A DNA stretch of 64,000 nucleotides. It comes from Paenibacillus alginolyticus DSM 5050 = NBRC 15375. GTDB lineage: Bacteria > Bacillota > Bacilli > Paenibacillales > NBRC-103111. Position numbers and translations under genes: made by a program. This document shows positions 1-8,887 of this stretch, one piece after another. The notes under the pieces were generated by a model, which did not search any database, had not been told where the DNA came from, and saw only the letters and a list, made by a program, of their open reading frames with translations. Position 1 is the first letter of the stretch; each line of letters opens with the position of its first letter. The stretch covers positions 23,787 to 87,786 of the forward strand of contig NZ_AUGY01000026.1 of NCBI RefSeq assembly GCF_000422905.1, read 5' to 3'.

Positions 1-658
1 CTACAGCTACAGTCAGGAATTCCAAGCCCTGATAAAGTTCAGGGATATTAAATGTAAATCGTTCAACGCCGGATACATTATCAATCCCGATCGTTGCGAG
101 CAGCAGCCCGAAGGCTGTCATCATTAAGGCTTTGACCATGGATTTGCCAGCAAGACCGCTGATTGCGAGTAAGCCGAGAACCATGAGCGAGAAATATTCG
201 GCAGGACCAAACTTGATGGCAACTGCCGACAAGGGCCTGGCTAGGAAGATAAGTCCTATGAGAGAAATAATACCGGCTGCAAAGGAACCGATCGCCGAAA
301 TCGCAAGCGCAGCACCAGCTCTGCCTTGTTTAGCCATCTGATAACCATCTAGGGTCGTTACTACGGAAGAAGATTCTCCCGGTGTATTCAGCAGGATGGA
401 AGTCGTCGAACCTCCGTACATCGCTCCATAATAGACACCAGCGAGCAGAATAATAGAGCTCGTCGCGGCTTCTTCAGGACCTAATCCTGCAGTCATTGTC
501 GCTGTTATCGGGATTAACAGAGCTACACCGCTCATGGGTCCAATCCCGGGTAGGACACCTACCACGGTACCAATTAATACGCCTAGAAAAACAAACACGA
601 CATTGTGCCACTGCATTGCAGTACCCAAGCCATGAAGCACATAATCAATCGTGCTCAT
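1..658 (-). CDS. tctA: tripartite tricarboxylate transporter permease TctA, N-terminal part (cut by window edge)
   Basis: Large membrane subunit of a TTT-family, binding-protein-dependent carboxylate importer. About 219 residues are visible, starting MSTIDYVLHGLG at an ATG preceded by GGAGGTTATTGAA. The N-terminal third is hydrophobic and carries the family's glycine/proline-rich stretch (GVLPGIGPMSGVALLIP), followed by a conserved GAMYGGSTTSILLNTPGE segment, both typical of TctA. Family members are about 500 residues, so more than half lies beyond base 1. It follows tctC and tctB in the same direction, the usual operon order, and the divergent two-component system probably controls it. The identification is firm; the substrate (citrate or another tricarboxylate) cannot be told from sequence. 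Confidence 0.93.
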   Translation of the reverse strand, partial: MSTIDYVLHGLGTAMQWHNVVFVFLGVLIGTVVGVLPGIGPMSGVALLIPITATMTAGLGPEEAATSSIILLAGVYYGAMYGGSTTSILLNTPGESSSVVTTLDGYQMAKQGRAGAALAISAIGSFAAGIISLIGLIFLARPLSAVAIKFGPAEYFSLMVLGLLAISGLAGKSMVKALMMTAFGLLLATIGIDNVSGVERFTFNIPELYQGLEFLTVAV

Positions 659-712
659 TTCAATAACCTCCTTAGAGCTTGCTTTTAGCAAACCCACTGC
701 GTAAGCGATATC

Positions 713-1171
713 TTAGAAGCCTAACCAAGCTGGGAATCCAGGAAGTGACCCATCTAAACCATTCACATACAGCGTATACACCCCATAGGAGAATGCAGCT
801 GAGATCAAAAGCGAAACCCAAACTCTGCCTTTTTGCATCGTTTGGAACCCAATCATTAAAAAGAGAAACGTGGAGATGACGAATCCGATATCTTCGAGAA
901 ATAACGCATAAAGGACTGCTGCAACGAAAATGATTCCAAATCTTTTGTAATCCAAATTTTCTTTATGCTTTTTCGCCTGCTGCTTGCGGAACGTATCATA
1001 AATGAGACGAATGCTCATTAGTGCTAAGAAAGCCCCCAGCATCATTGGGAATATATTAGCGCCTACATTACTGCCGTAAGCACTTGTTGAAATGCTTCTG
1101 CTGCCGATCACAAATGTGGTGCCGATAGCGAAAAAAACGATACCTGCATAGCGGTCAAACATGGTATTCAT
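713..1171 (-). CDS. tctB: tripartite tricarboxylate transporter small permease TctB
   Basis: Small four-helix membrane subunit of the TctCBA importer, 152 residues. I chose the ATG of MNTMFDRYAG because GGGAGGTT lies about ten bases before it; an upstream in-frame ATG at 1234 has no ribosome binding site and would add a non-hydrophobic tail inside the tctC-tctB gap. Hydrophobic segments fall near residues 8-25, 38-55, 80-110 and 118-140, with a Lys-rich loop (FRKQQAKKHKENL) in the middle, as usual for the family. The gene sits between tctC and tctA. TctB proteins are poorly conserved in sequence, so context carries much of the call. Confidence 0.85.
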   Translation of the reverse strand: MNTMFDRYAGIVFFAIGTTFVIGSRSISTSAYGSNVGANIFPMMLGAFLALMSIRLIYDTFRKQQAKKHKENLDYKRFGIIFVAAVLYALFLEDIGFVISTFLFLMIGFQTMQKGRVWVSLLISAAFSYGVYTLYVNGLDGSLPGFPAWLGF

Positions 1172-1246
1172 CTGCCTACTCAACCTCCCGCCCTTCGTGC
1201 ATGGGAAGAAGCAAAATTCGCTTCTTCCCAGCATCCCAAGGCTCTC

Positions 1247-2314
1247 TTATTTCTGCATACCCAAAGCTGTTAGCATATCTTTCAATTGCGTTTCTTGCTG
1301 ACCTAAGAAAGCTTTGAAATCATCCGCTTTTTTATAGTCTGTTTCCCAATTGTTCGCTGTCATTTCTTTTTTCCATGCATCAGAATCAACCATTTTCTTG
1401 ATCGAATCTTCCCAGAACTTTTTCGCACCAGCATCCATATTCTTAGGTCCGAAGAAACCGCGCCAGATTAAGAACTCAGCGTCAACACCTTGCTCTTTCA
1501 TCGTAGGAACATCTTTCATACTGCCACCAAGTCGTTGTGGAGCTGCTACCGCCAGCACTCTGATTTTGCCTGCTTTCACATACTGATCCAAGGAAGATGC
1601 ATCGGTACCAAGCACATCCGCATTACCGCCGAGCAGAGCAGTTACCGCTTCCCCGCCGCCATCATAGGAAACGTATTTCACCTTTTTCGGGTCGATTCCG
1701 TATTTAAAAGCAGGAAGAATAGAAACCAGATGATCCATAGAGCCAGGTGCAGAACCGCCAGCAACCGTCAGTTTCGTAGGATCTGCTTTCAAATCATCCA
1801 ATAGCGACTTTAAATCTTTATATTTCGAGTTTGCCGCTACCGCTACCGCGCCATAATCCTTCGTCAATTGAGCAAGCGGTGTTGTGTCAGCATAGCCGTA
1901 TGGCGTGTTGCCTTCTTTTTTCAGATGGTTAATGAGAATCGGCGGCGAGCTTACGAACAATTTGTAATTGTCCTTCACATCTTTAGTCGCATATTCCGCC
2001 ATGAAGACGGCACCGCCTCCGCCCGGTTTATTTTCAACCGAAATAGGCTTATCCATCGCTTTCGTTTCCGTCAATACTTTGGCAATCGTACGAGCTGTCA
2101 TATCCCAACCACCGCCTGCGCCGGATGGTGCAATGATGCTAATCGCTTTTTCAGGATATTTGGATGCCGCTTGTGCTGGTGCCGTTGTTTCTTTGGCTTT
2201 GTCACCCGTTGCTTCTGTTGGTTTAGCTCCCCCATTACCGCATGCTGCCAAGGAAATTGCTAACAAACTGATCGATGTTACTTTCCAAGATGCTGACCAT
2301 ACATTTTTTATCAA
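1247..2314 (-). CDS. tctC: tripartite tricarboxylate transporter substrate-binding lipoprotein TctC
   Basis: Extracytoplasmic solute receptor of the TTT system (Bug/TctC family), about 355 residues. It has a lipoprotein signal (LLAISLAAC, with the lipidated Cys at about residue 30) followed by a low-complexity Thr/Ala linker. The fold signature IIAPSGAGGGWDMTART and the VENKPGGGG loop are the usual ligand-contacting loops. The best start is a TTG at 2314: GGAGGGG lies just before it with about six bases of spacing, whereas the ATG at 2329 overlaps that Shine-Dalgarno sequence. First gene of the tctCBA operon. A cre-like site lies about 50 bases upstream, pointing to carbon catabolite repression. 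Confidence 0.92.
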   Translation of the reverse strand: MIKNVWSASWKVTSISLLAISLAACGNGGAKPTEATGDKAKETTAPAQAASKYPEKAISIIAPSGAGGGWDMTARTIAKVLTETKAMDKPISVENKPGGGGAVFMAEYATKDVKDNYKLFVSSPPILINHLKKEGNTPYGYADTTPLAQLTKDYGAVAVAANSKYKDLKSLLDDLKADPTKLTVAGGSAPGSMDHLVSILPAFKYGIDPKKVKYVSYDGGGEAVTALLGGNADVLGTDASSLDQYVKAGKIRVLAVAAPQRLGGSMKDVPTMKEQGVDAEFLIWRGFFGPKNMDAGAKKFWEDSIKKMVDSDAWKKEMTANNWETDYKKADDFKAFLGQQETQLKDMLTALGMQK

Positions 2315-2361
2315 AAGAAACCCCTCCATCTTTTTGGTTTTATACGTGTATCCGCTTTCTT

Positions 2362-2374
2362 TGAAGCGCTTTCA
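2362..2374. promoter_or_regulatory. cre-like site before tctC
   Basis: TGAAGCGCTTTCA is a near-palindrome that equals the CcpA cre consensus with one base missing in the left arm. It lies in the tctC leader. Catabolite repression of citrate uptake is known in Bacillus, but the one-base deletion makes this tentative. Confidence 0.4.
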
Positions 2375-2487
2375 GAATATCACCTGAATAGAAAATTGAA
2401 AAGTTTAACAAGATTAATTATAATAACGTCGTTTTGGGCATTTTGTTCATATTGTTCACGACTGCTCCTACGCGTTTTCCCTCAAAA

Positions 2488-2501
2488 TGAGAGCGCTTTA
2501 T
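2488..2501. promoter_or_regulatory. cre-like site before the two-component system
   Basis: TGAGAGCGCTTTAT matches 11 of 14 positions of the ideal cre TGAAAGCGCTTTCA and lies about 40 bases before the sensor kinase start, next to a TACAAT that could be a -10 box. It may let CcpA control sensor expression. Confidence 0.4.
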
Positions 2502-2539
2502 GATACAATACTAGCAAAAACGGGGGGCTTTATTGGGGA

Positions 2540-4171
2540 ATGAGACTGCAAACCAAGCTGATCCTGATTATTTGTTCACTGCTTGTCTTTATCATCCTAA
2601 GTCTTGGCGGCATTTTCTATTACCTAATGACCTCAGCCCTTGAGGAACAGATTGGTACACGCGCCTTGAAGGTAGCCGAGACTGTGGCCAGTATGCCTGA
2701 AATAAGGCATGCCTTTCAATTAAATGACCCCTCAGCTGTCATTCAACCCATTGCGGAAACGATTCGTGAGAAAATAGATGCGGAATACATCGTTGTTGGA
2801 AACCGTGAAGGGATCCGTTATTCGCATCCTCTACCTGATCGAATAGGCAAAGAAATGGTTGGGGGAGATAACGGACCTGTTCTTGAGGGGAAATCCATTA
2901 TTTCCGAGGCAATTGGTTCTTTGGGTCCATCACTCCGCGGCAAAGCTCCGGTATTTGGTGATAATGGTCAAGTGATTGGTATCGTATCCGTTGGCTTCCT
3001 GACAGAGGACATTGATCTGGTTACCACTGCGTATCAAACACGAATCGAGACGATCTCTTTGATCGTTCTCGTCATCGGACTTGTAGGTTCTGTCCTCATC
3101 GCCCATAACGTCAAGCGTTCCATTCATGGCTTGGAACCCAAAGAAATCGGTGCCTTATATACTGAAAAGAAGGCGATTCTAGAGTCCATTCGCGAAGGTA
3201 TTATTGCAATTAACCGTGAGGGTGTTATAACGATGGCTAACCGATATGCCCTTCAGCTGCTGCAGCTGCCTGTCACGGCAAAGATTACTGGAAGGCATAT
3301 TGAGGACATTATTCCGAACACGAGATTGTATGAAGTCGTTCGTTCGGGCAAAGCCGAATTTGACCATGAAATGCTCATTGGCGACCATGAGGTTATTGTG
3401 AATCGGGTACCAATTATTGAGCGAAAATTAGGCGTGACAGGCGCAGTTTCGAGCTTTCGCAGCAAATCAGAACTGTATCGATTGGCCGAAGAACTTTCTC
3501 AGGTCAAACGCTTCGCTGAAGCTCTCCGTGCACAAACGCATGAATTCTCGAACAAGCTGTATGTCATCTCTGGGCTAATCCAGCTCGAATCGTATCAAGA
3601 AGCTGTTGAACTTATCTCACGAGAGGCCAATGTGCATCAGAATTGGGTACAGTTCATTATGCGAGAAATCCCCGATCCCATGATTGGCGGGCTGCTCATT
3701 GGTAAATTCAATCATGCGCAGGAATTAAAAATAACGTTCGAAATCGATCACGAAAGCTCATTCAGTGACATCCCGACTCAGATGGATCGAAATATGCTCG
3801 TTACCATCATCGGTAACCTTATTGACAATGCCATGGAAGCGGTACTTGCTGGTGGCGATCAGACGGAACCGCATGTGAAGTTATTTCTAACCGACCTTGG
3901 TGAGGATCTTATTATCGAGTGCGAAGATCGAGGTGTAGGCATTCCTGAGGAAACGAGTATGGCAGTATTTGAAAAAGGCTTTTCGACCAAAGAAGGGGAA
4001 CACCGCGGCATTGGACTCGCTTTGGTCCAGCATGCTGTCGGAAAGTTGAGCGGGTACATTACGTTTCACAAAAACCCCGCAGGCGGCACCATTTTCACCG
4101 TTGCGATTCCCAAGATCCCTGATCTCAAAGAAAGGAGCCTGCCCAATGGAACACCAGAATCAAACCGTTGA
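2540..4171 (+). CDS. CitA/DcuS/DctS-type sensor histidine kinase
   Basis: Membrane sensor kinase of 543 residues that probably senses an external carboxylate for the adjacent Tct importer. Transmembrane helices lie at about residues 7-29 and 168-192, enclosing an extracytoplasmic sensor domain (30-167) with the family's GVRYSHP-like segment (GIRYSHPLPDRIG). A cytoplasmic PAS-like region (205-310) leads to a Spo0B-type helical hairpin with the phospho-acceptor at about His334 (QTHEFSNKLYVISG), then an HATPase domain with N box GNLIDNAMEAV and G boxes DRGVGIPEE and GIGLALV. The reading frame overlaps the response regulator gene by 26 bases, showing translational coupling. The gene is divergent from tctCBA. 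The ligand is inferred from context only. Confidence 0.92.
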   Translation: MRLQTKLILIICSLLVFIILSLGGIFYYLMTSALEEQIGTRALKVAETVASMPEIRHAFQLNDPSAVIQPIAETIREKIDAEYIVVGNREGIRYSHPLPDRIGKEMVGGDNGPVLEGKSIISEAIGSLGPSLRGKAPVFGDNGQVIGIVSVGFLTEDIDLVTTAYQTRIETISLIVLVIGLVGSVLIAHNVKRSIHGLEPKEIGALYTEKKAILESIREGIIAINREGVITMANRYALQLLQLPVTAKITGRHIEDIIPNTRLYEVVRSGKAEFDHEMLIGDHEVIVNRVPIIERKLGVTGAVSSFRSKSELYRLAEELSQVKRFAEALRAQTHEFSNKLYVISGLIQLESYQEAVELISREANVHQNWVQFIMREIPDPMIGGLLIGKFNHAQELKITFEIDHESSFSDIPTQMDRNMLVTIIGNLIDNAMEAVLAGGDQTEPHVKLFLTDLGEDLIIECEDRGVGIPEETSMAVFEKGFSTKEGEHRGIGLALVQHAVGKLSGYITFHKNPAGGTIFTVAIPKIPDLKERSLPNGTPESNR

Positions 4172-4859
4172 AGTATTAATTGTAGAAGATGATGTGAAAA
4201 TTGCCGAGATTAATAGACGATTTATTGAAAAAGTAGATGGATTCCACGTTGTCGGTATCGCCACAGATGTGAGTCAAGCCAAGGAACAGTTGGAAATTCT
4301 GACCCCGCATCTCGTCCTACTCGATGTCTATTTACCGGGCGCCAACGGCTTAGAGATGCTTTCCTTTATTCGGCAGCATTACCGGGAAACAGACGTCATT
4401 ATGATCACCGCTGCCAAAGAAATAGACGCCATTCGGGACGCTATTCGCAGCGGTGCGTTTGATTATATCATTAAGCCGCTCGTCTTTAATCGGCTTCAAG
4501 AAACACTATTACGCTATCTGAATTTCCATCGTGAACTGAGTCGGATGAACGAAAGCGGCATGATCAATCAGAGCGATGTTGATCGCCTTATGTCCGGAAC
4601 CTCCAAGAAGGAAACCAACTTGGACACCTCTTTCCTGCCCAAAGGAATTGATAAGCTCACGTTGGTAAAAATCGTACAAGCGATTTCAAGCGCATCCGGC
4701 GGCTTGACCGCTGATCAAATCGCCAAAGAAATCGGTGTCAGCCGCTCCACCGGCCGCCGCTACCTCGAGCACTTAGTCAGCTCAGGCGATTTGTACGCCG
4801 ACTTGTCTTATGGTGTGGTCGGTCGACCGGAGCGGGTATACCGGCGGAAGAATGCTTGA
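4146..4859 (+). CDS. CitB/DctR-type response regulator
   Basis: Cytoplasmic partner of the preceding kinase, 237 residues. The receiver domain (1-125) has the acidic pair EDD at 14-16, phospho-acceptor Asp60 (LVLLDVYLPGANG) and conserved Lys110 (YIIKPL). The C-terminal part holds a helix-turn-helix (SGGLTADQIAKEIGVS, then STGRRYLEHL), the arrangement seen in regulators of citrate, malate and fumarate transport. The start is the ATG at 4146 with AAAGGAG before it; the frame remains open to 4101 but that start has no binding site. Likely target: the divergent tctCBA promoter. Confidence 0.92.
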   Translation: MEHQNQTVEVLIVEDDVKIAEINRRFIEKVDGFHVVGIATDVSQAKEQLEILTPHLVLLDVYLPGANGLEMLSFIRQHYRETDVIMITAAKEIDAIRDAIRSGAFDYIIKPLVFNRLQETLLRYLNFHRELSRMNESGMINQSDVDRLMSGTSKKETNLDTSFLPKGIDKLTLVKIVQAISSASGGLTADQIAKEIGVSRSTGRRYLEHLVSSGDLYADLSYGVVGRPERVYRRKNA

Positions 4860-5069
4860 TCGCAGGTACTATGGATAACGGAGAAAGGGTTGTCCAGTTT
4901 GAATTGGCTTTTGGTGCGCTAGTTAGGTTTGATTAACAGGAAAACAAATTAGCTGGAGGAAAATGGTTGTTACTTCATTGCCTTTATTTTATGATGAGAG
5001 CGTACCTATCTTTAGGGTTCATTCCGACATTCATTAGGGCCTTATTTGACATAACAGGAGTAAAATGAA

Positions 5070-5948
5070 ATGACCATTAAACGAAGCATTATCGAAACGC
5101 CCGGCGATCAATATTTCCTTCCGGAACTTCCGCTGTACGTCAACCGAGTTCACGAATCATTTGAAATGCTGCAGCATAAGCACGATTTCATTGAAATTAG
5201 CTATGTCGCTGAAGGCAGTGGTGCACATTACATCGACAATACTTCTTTACCCGTATCCAAAGGGGATCTCTTCTTCCTTCCGGTTGGCGTCTCCCATGTG
5301 TTCCGCCCCTCATCTTTCGCTCAGAAAAATAACCTTGTGGTTTACAATTGCATTTTCACGCAGGAATGGTTAAACCAACTATTTCACTTGCAATTGAGAG
5401 GAAGTAAAGATGACTTCAACGTCCTATTCATGCAGGCAACCGAACGCGCTGCTTGGCTTTCTTTTAAAGAGCGCAATGGGGAATTCCAGCCTCTTTTTGA
5501 ACGATTGCATTTCGAGTTTAGTGCTCATCGCAGCGGTTTTATGACGATTTTGCAAACTTGTGTGGCCCAGCTTCTTGTTTACATGTATCGCTCCAAAATG
5601 GATTTCACTCCGGAAGCGTCCAAAGCTAATCTGCAGGACTTAGATAGTCTACTTATCTATATTCGCGGGCATTGCAGCAGCCCAATATCGCTTAAGGAAG
5701 CTGCAGCCAGATTGTCGATCAGCGAACGTCAGCTTCATCGCCAGCTTAAAAAGCATACGGGAATGTCCTTCATGGAGTTCGTGCAGCACGCGCGAATTGA
5801 AGCCTGTTGTCAGCTATTGCGAACAATCGATCACAAGATCAGCGATATCGCTGCAAGTGTCGGCTATCAGGATATGAAATTTTTTAACCACCTTTTCAAA
5901 AAGATAACCGGGATAACCCCCAGTCAGTTCCGACAACAACATAGATAA
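5070..5948 (+). CDS. AraC-family transcriptional regulator with cupin sensor domain
   Basis: 292-residue regulator. The N-terminal half resembles a cupin ligand-binding domain (HKHDFIEISYVAEGSGAHY, then a GDLFFLPVGVSHVF strand pair). The last 100 residues form the AraC DNA-binding domain with two helix-turn-helices (ISLKEAAARLSISERQLHRQ; ISDIAASVGYQDMKFFNHLF) and the closing FKKITGITPSQFR signature. The start follows AGGAG by nine bases; an ATG five bases upstream is out of frame. It is convergent with the esterase operon, so it may regulate sugar-utilisation genes nearby, but no target site was identified. Confidence 0.9.
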   Translation: MTIKRSIIETPGDQYFLPELPLYVNRVHESFEMLQHKHDFIEISYVAEGSGAHYIDNTSLPVSKGDLFFLPVGVSHVFRPSSFAQKNNLVVYNCIFTQEWLNQLFHLQLRGSKDDFNVLFMQATERAAWLSFKERNGEFQPLFERLHFEFSAHRSGFMTILQTCVAQLLVYMYRSKMDFTPEASKANLQDLDSLLIYIRGHCSSPISLKEAAARLSISERQLHRQLKKHTGMSFMEFVQHARIEACCQLLRTIDHKISDIAASVGYQDMKFFNHLFKKITGITPSQFRQQHR

Positions 5949-5953
5949 CAAAA

Positions 5954-5989
5954 AAATGCCCCTCCATCACGAAGATGTGAGAGGCATTT
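5954..5989. terminator. terminator between araC-type gene and esterase operon
   Basis: AAATGCCCCTC pairs with GAGAGGCATTT around an 14-base loop. On the minus strand the stem is followed by seven T, so it mainly ends the esterase operon; on the plus strand the T tract is short. Confidence 0.75.
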
Positions 5990-6000
5990 CAGTTTCAGTT

Positions 6001-6960
6001 TTAAAGACCCAACATAAATTGCAAAGTTTTATCGCTGAAGCCAGGTAAACCTTCGTGACCATAGTCCGGGTACAACTCAAACTGCTTTTTCGACTTGATT
6101 TTGTTATAAGCAGCAAACTGCGTGGAAGGCGGGCATACAGTATCGCTTAGACCAACAGCCATCAGTACTTCACCTTGGATGCGATCTGCCAGATTCTGAA
6201 TGTCAATATAGCCCAGCTTCGTGAATATTTCATCTTCGCGTTTGTGCTGTGGATCGTGGCGGCGGAAGAAATCCTTCAGTTCCTGATAAGCATCCTTCGC
6301 CAAGTCCATTTCCCAAACACGCTTATAATCGCTAAGGAATGGATAAACTGGCGCTAACCGCTTAATACGAGGCTCAAGTGCCGCACATGCGATCGTCAAG
6401 GCGCCCCCTTGAGAGCCACCCAATGCGCCTACACGCTCGGGATCAACCTCTGGCATGTTCATCGCAATGCCGGCAAGTTGAGCCGTATCTAAGAAAATAT
6501 CCCGATACAACAATTGATCCGGGTGATCATCTAAGCCGCGAACGATATGTCCGCGAAGCGTCGTCCCCTTAACTCCTCCCGTATCTTCCGATAACCCGCC
6601 TTGACCACGGCAATCCATGGAAAAGAACGAGTAGCCTAGAGCGGCATACGGTAATTTACCTAACCAATCGCCGGAGCTTCCAGAGTAACCATGGAATTCA
6701 ACGATAGCTGGATGCGGCTTATCTGCGTGTTTAGGACGAACATATTTGGCATAAATACGAGCCCCTTTGACACCTGTAAAATAGAGATCAAAACATTCGG
6801 CGTAAGGCACTTGAAATTCACTCGGACGAAGTTCAATTTGAGGATCGACGGCCTTCATTTCAGCAATGGCCCGCTCCCAATAAGAATCGAAATCTTCAGG
6901 GCGGGGATTACGCCCTTCATAAGTAACTAGCTTTTCTAATGGAAAATCAAATAATGGCAT
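6001..6960 (-). CDS. acetyl xylan esterase / cephalosporin-C deacetylase (AXE1 family)
   Basis: Alpha/beta-hydrolase of 319 residues that removes acetyl groups from sugars or oligosaccharides, close in length to Bacillus subtilis Cah (318). The catalytic triad is visible as Ser183 (GGSQGG), Asp273 (GLSDTVCPP) and His302 (YGHEGLPG), and the oxyanion-side motif FHGYSGSSGDW is present. There is no signal peptide, so it acts on imported oligosaccharides. The ATG at 6960 is favoured over a TTG six bases upstream because AGAGGA is correctly spaced only for the ATG. It follows the 553-residue protein in one operon, consistent with breakdown of an acetylated plant polysaccharide. Confidence 0.92.
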   Translation of the reverse strand: MPLFDFPLEKLVTYEGRNPRPEDFDSYWERAIAEMKAVDPQIELRPSEFQVPYAECFDLYFTGVKGARIYAKYVRPKHADKPHPAIVEFHGYSGSSGDWLGKLPYAALGYSFFSMDCRGQGGLSEDTGGVKGTTLRGHIVRGLDDHPDQLLYRDIFLDTAQLAGIAMNMPEVDPERVGALGGSQGGALTIACAALEPRIKRLAPVYPFLSDYKRVWEMDLAKDAYQELKDFFRRHDPQHKREDEIFTKLGYIDIQNLADRIQGEVLMAVGLSDTVCPPSTQFAAYNKIKSKKQFELYPDYGHEGLPGFSDKTLQFMLGL

Positions 6961-6984
6961 GTCCAATCCTCTTTTCTATTTTTT

Positions 6985-8646
6985 TCAAGAAACCGTATAG
7001 CTAGAGAAATCAACAGCTTCACCATTCACAAGTCTGATGATCTTCCTGTCATTATGTAGGCCACTGCTTAAAACCATCGTTTCATCCTTCAAAGTCGTAT
7101 AGGTGATTTGCAATTCGTCCTCGCTGGAAAGGGTATAAACGGGTTGTTTCTGCTTCATCCTATTCGCAAATTGCTGTACATCCCTTATCTGAAGGGTTTC
7201 TGCTGTTCGCTGGTCGATACACTCGACAACAACGGAATTCATTCTTCCTTGGCTTGTGACAACGGATCGATCTTCGCGTACTTCCCTTTGAAAAGACTGC
7301 TGCACATAAACAGCCATGTAAACATGTCCGCATAATCCAAACAGTCCGTTAGGTTCCTCTACCCAATCTCCTACAGGCAGACATCCCATGATGAATTCAG
7401 GCTGGCCGTCTGGAATTTGATAGGAAGCAATCAAGGCATTTTGATGAAAAAGCACTTCAGAAAACTCACTTTGATGACGTAAATCTCCTTCTGCATAGCC
7501 TTGACCAGGGTGAAAAAAATACAAATGATTTATACCTTGGACCGCATCTAACGGAAGGGCTACATCCCAGCGATGCTGTTCATTATCAAACTCCTGTACG
7601 CGTTCCCACATACCGCCTAGGGCAAAGTTTTCTGTGATATATACATAACTGTGCAGCACATCATTATCGCTGATAGATAGAGCTGCTTTTTGGGGAACTC
7701 TGCGAATCACTTCTACCGGAGTCGAACGTTGCAAGGCAGTGCGCTGGACTTCTGACGAAGCTTCATAGGCAATAAAACCTGCATACTCGGTTCGAGGCAT
7801 GTAATCAGGCAATGTGAAATCGCCAAACTGAACATAATCATGCAGTACATTGTTGTCCCTTGGCATATCATGCGGCCATATCCGTGAATGGGGGCCTACC
7901 CATGCCCCTCCCAGATAATAGTTCGAGCGAACCTCCCAGAGGTAGTCCAATAGACGAGCTAATTCAGCTTTAATTTCTGCATCCTTCATAAGCTCCCAAG
8001 CGCACGTAAAAGCCTGCATCCAGTGCCAGAACCAAGGTAATCCCCCATATTCTGACATGCCTCTCGAAGTAACCTGATTCAGCGTACTGCGCAAGCTTTG
8101 GCAGCCATCCTCAAACAATGCCGTATCCTCATAAAACTGTCCGAAAATAAGCTTAGCTGCCGTGTATTTCGCTTCGTGATGGTTGTAATTCTCAGATGGT
8201 CTGCGATAAAAATCACTTTTATAAATATGCAGCATTGCTACAGCAAATAAGTTACGCAAGGATTCACTCAAATTGTCTGAATAGCGTTGATAGAAATAAA
8301 CCATCAAACTTCCCATTAATTCAACAGGAAGTGTATTTTTCGGTGCTTCTTGTGGAGTAGGTCTTAGATGCAAGGGCCAATGACCGTAGGTCACACTCTC
8401 TTCATTCTGGTCCTGGAGTTCCAGTATATGAAGCAGAATGCCCTCAGCCTTGATCTTAGCCTGCTCGCGATCCCCTTCAAAAGGGACTGCTTCTTCCTGT
8501 GACGCTGCAAATAAATAAGAAGCATAGTAGAAATTATCTCGGATATCGTGATGAAATAATAAACCGCTGTTTAAAATAGGCTGCTTGAATGCCGCTTCAG
8601 CAATTCTGGACTTGATGTCATTTTGGCGTTGTTGCAAATTTGTCAA
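6985..8646 (-). CDS. uncharacterised protein, possible alpha/alpha-barrel carbohydrate-active enzyme
   Basis: 553 residues; I do not recognise a named family. It lacks a signal peptide and transmembrane segments. The first half is rich in helices, with aromatic/His clusters such as YNHHEAKY, GGLPWFWHWMQAF and GAWVGPHSRIWPHDMPRDN; the second half looks beta-rich. That order (helical toroid then beta-sandwich) and the PHSR/HD motifs recall heparinase-like lyases and related glycosidases, but this is only resemblance. The start is set by AAGGAGGT: a TTG at 8646 has seven bases of spacing, while a GTG at 8655 overlaps the binding site. It is first in an operon with an AXE1 esterase, behind a cre-like site and an operator shared with the GH88 locus. 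Confidence 0.7.
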   Translation of the reverse strand: MTNLQQRQNDIKSRIAEAAFKQPILNSGLLFHHDIRDNFYYASYLFAASQEEAVPFEGDREQAKIKAEGILLHILELQDQNEESVTYGHWPLHLRPTPQEAPKNTLPVELMGSLMVYFYQRYSDNLSESLRNLFAVAMLHIYKSDFYRRPSENYNHHEAKYTAAKLIFGQFYEDTALFEDGCQSLRSTLNQVTSRGMSEYGGLPWFWHWMQAFTCAWELMKDAEIKAELARLLDYLWEVRSNYYLGGAWVGPHSRIWPHDMPRDNNVLHDYVQFGDFTLPDYMPRTEYAGFIAYEASSEVQRTALQRSTPVEVIRRVPQKAALSISDNDVLHSYVYITENFALGGMWERVQEFDNEQHRWDVALPLDAVQGINHLYFFHPGQGYAEGDLRHQSEFSEVLFHQNALIASYQIPDGQPEFIMGCLPVGDWVEEPNGLFGLCGHVYMAVYVQQSFQREVREDRSVVTSQGRMNSVVVECIDQRTAETLQIRDVQQFANRMKQKQPVYTLSSEDELQITYTTLKDETMVLSSGLHNDRKIIRLVNGEAVDFSSYTVS

Positions 8647-8695
8647 TTTTGTCACCTCCTTAATAAAAACTTAAAAAATACCGATTTTCACCTTA

Positions 8696-8709
8696 TTTAA
8701 GCGCTATCT
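8696..8709. promoter_or_regulatory. cre-like site before the esterase operon
   Basis: TTTAAGCGCTATCT matches 12 of 14 positions of the degenerate consensus TGWAAGCGCTWWCA and lies beside the LacI-type operator, about 50 bases before the first gene. Catabolite repression of a polysaccharide operon would be expected. Confidence 0.45.
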
Positions 8710-8712
8710 TTC

Positions 8713-8732
8713 TAAATTGAAACGGTTAACCT
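8713..8732. promoter_or_regulatory. LacI-family operator, shared with the lacI-GH88 locus
   Basis: TAAATTGAAACGGTTAACCT differs at one base from the 20-mer at 19027-19046, upstream of the LacI-type regulator gene. The central AACG.TTAA is the typical LacI/GalR core. It indicates that the regulator encoded at 17950-18978 also controls this operon. Confidence 0.65.
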
Positions 8733-8887
8733 CAGTTTATATGTTAATAATTAGAGCGTCAATGCAAAGTAAATATTCGTTTTCCATATTTTAGATATTG
8801 CATCCTCTTGCAAATTCTTATAAAATGATCTACCGTTGGTCAAAATATACAATCACCAATATTTGCATGGAATAGGAGGTATTCATC

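Noticed and set aside
4918..4935. TTGGC...GCGC resembling a -24/-12 element before the AraC gene
   Set aside because: The -12 half does not match TTGC and the gene is not of a class expected to use sigma-54.
8656..8887. SAM (S-box) riboswitch upstream of metNIQ
   Set aside because: Expected for many Bacillota met operons, but none of the conserved S-box stems or the GAGG/CTGGCC-type core could be found in this interval.
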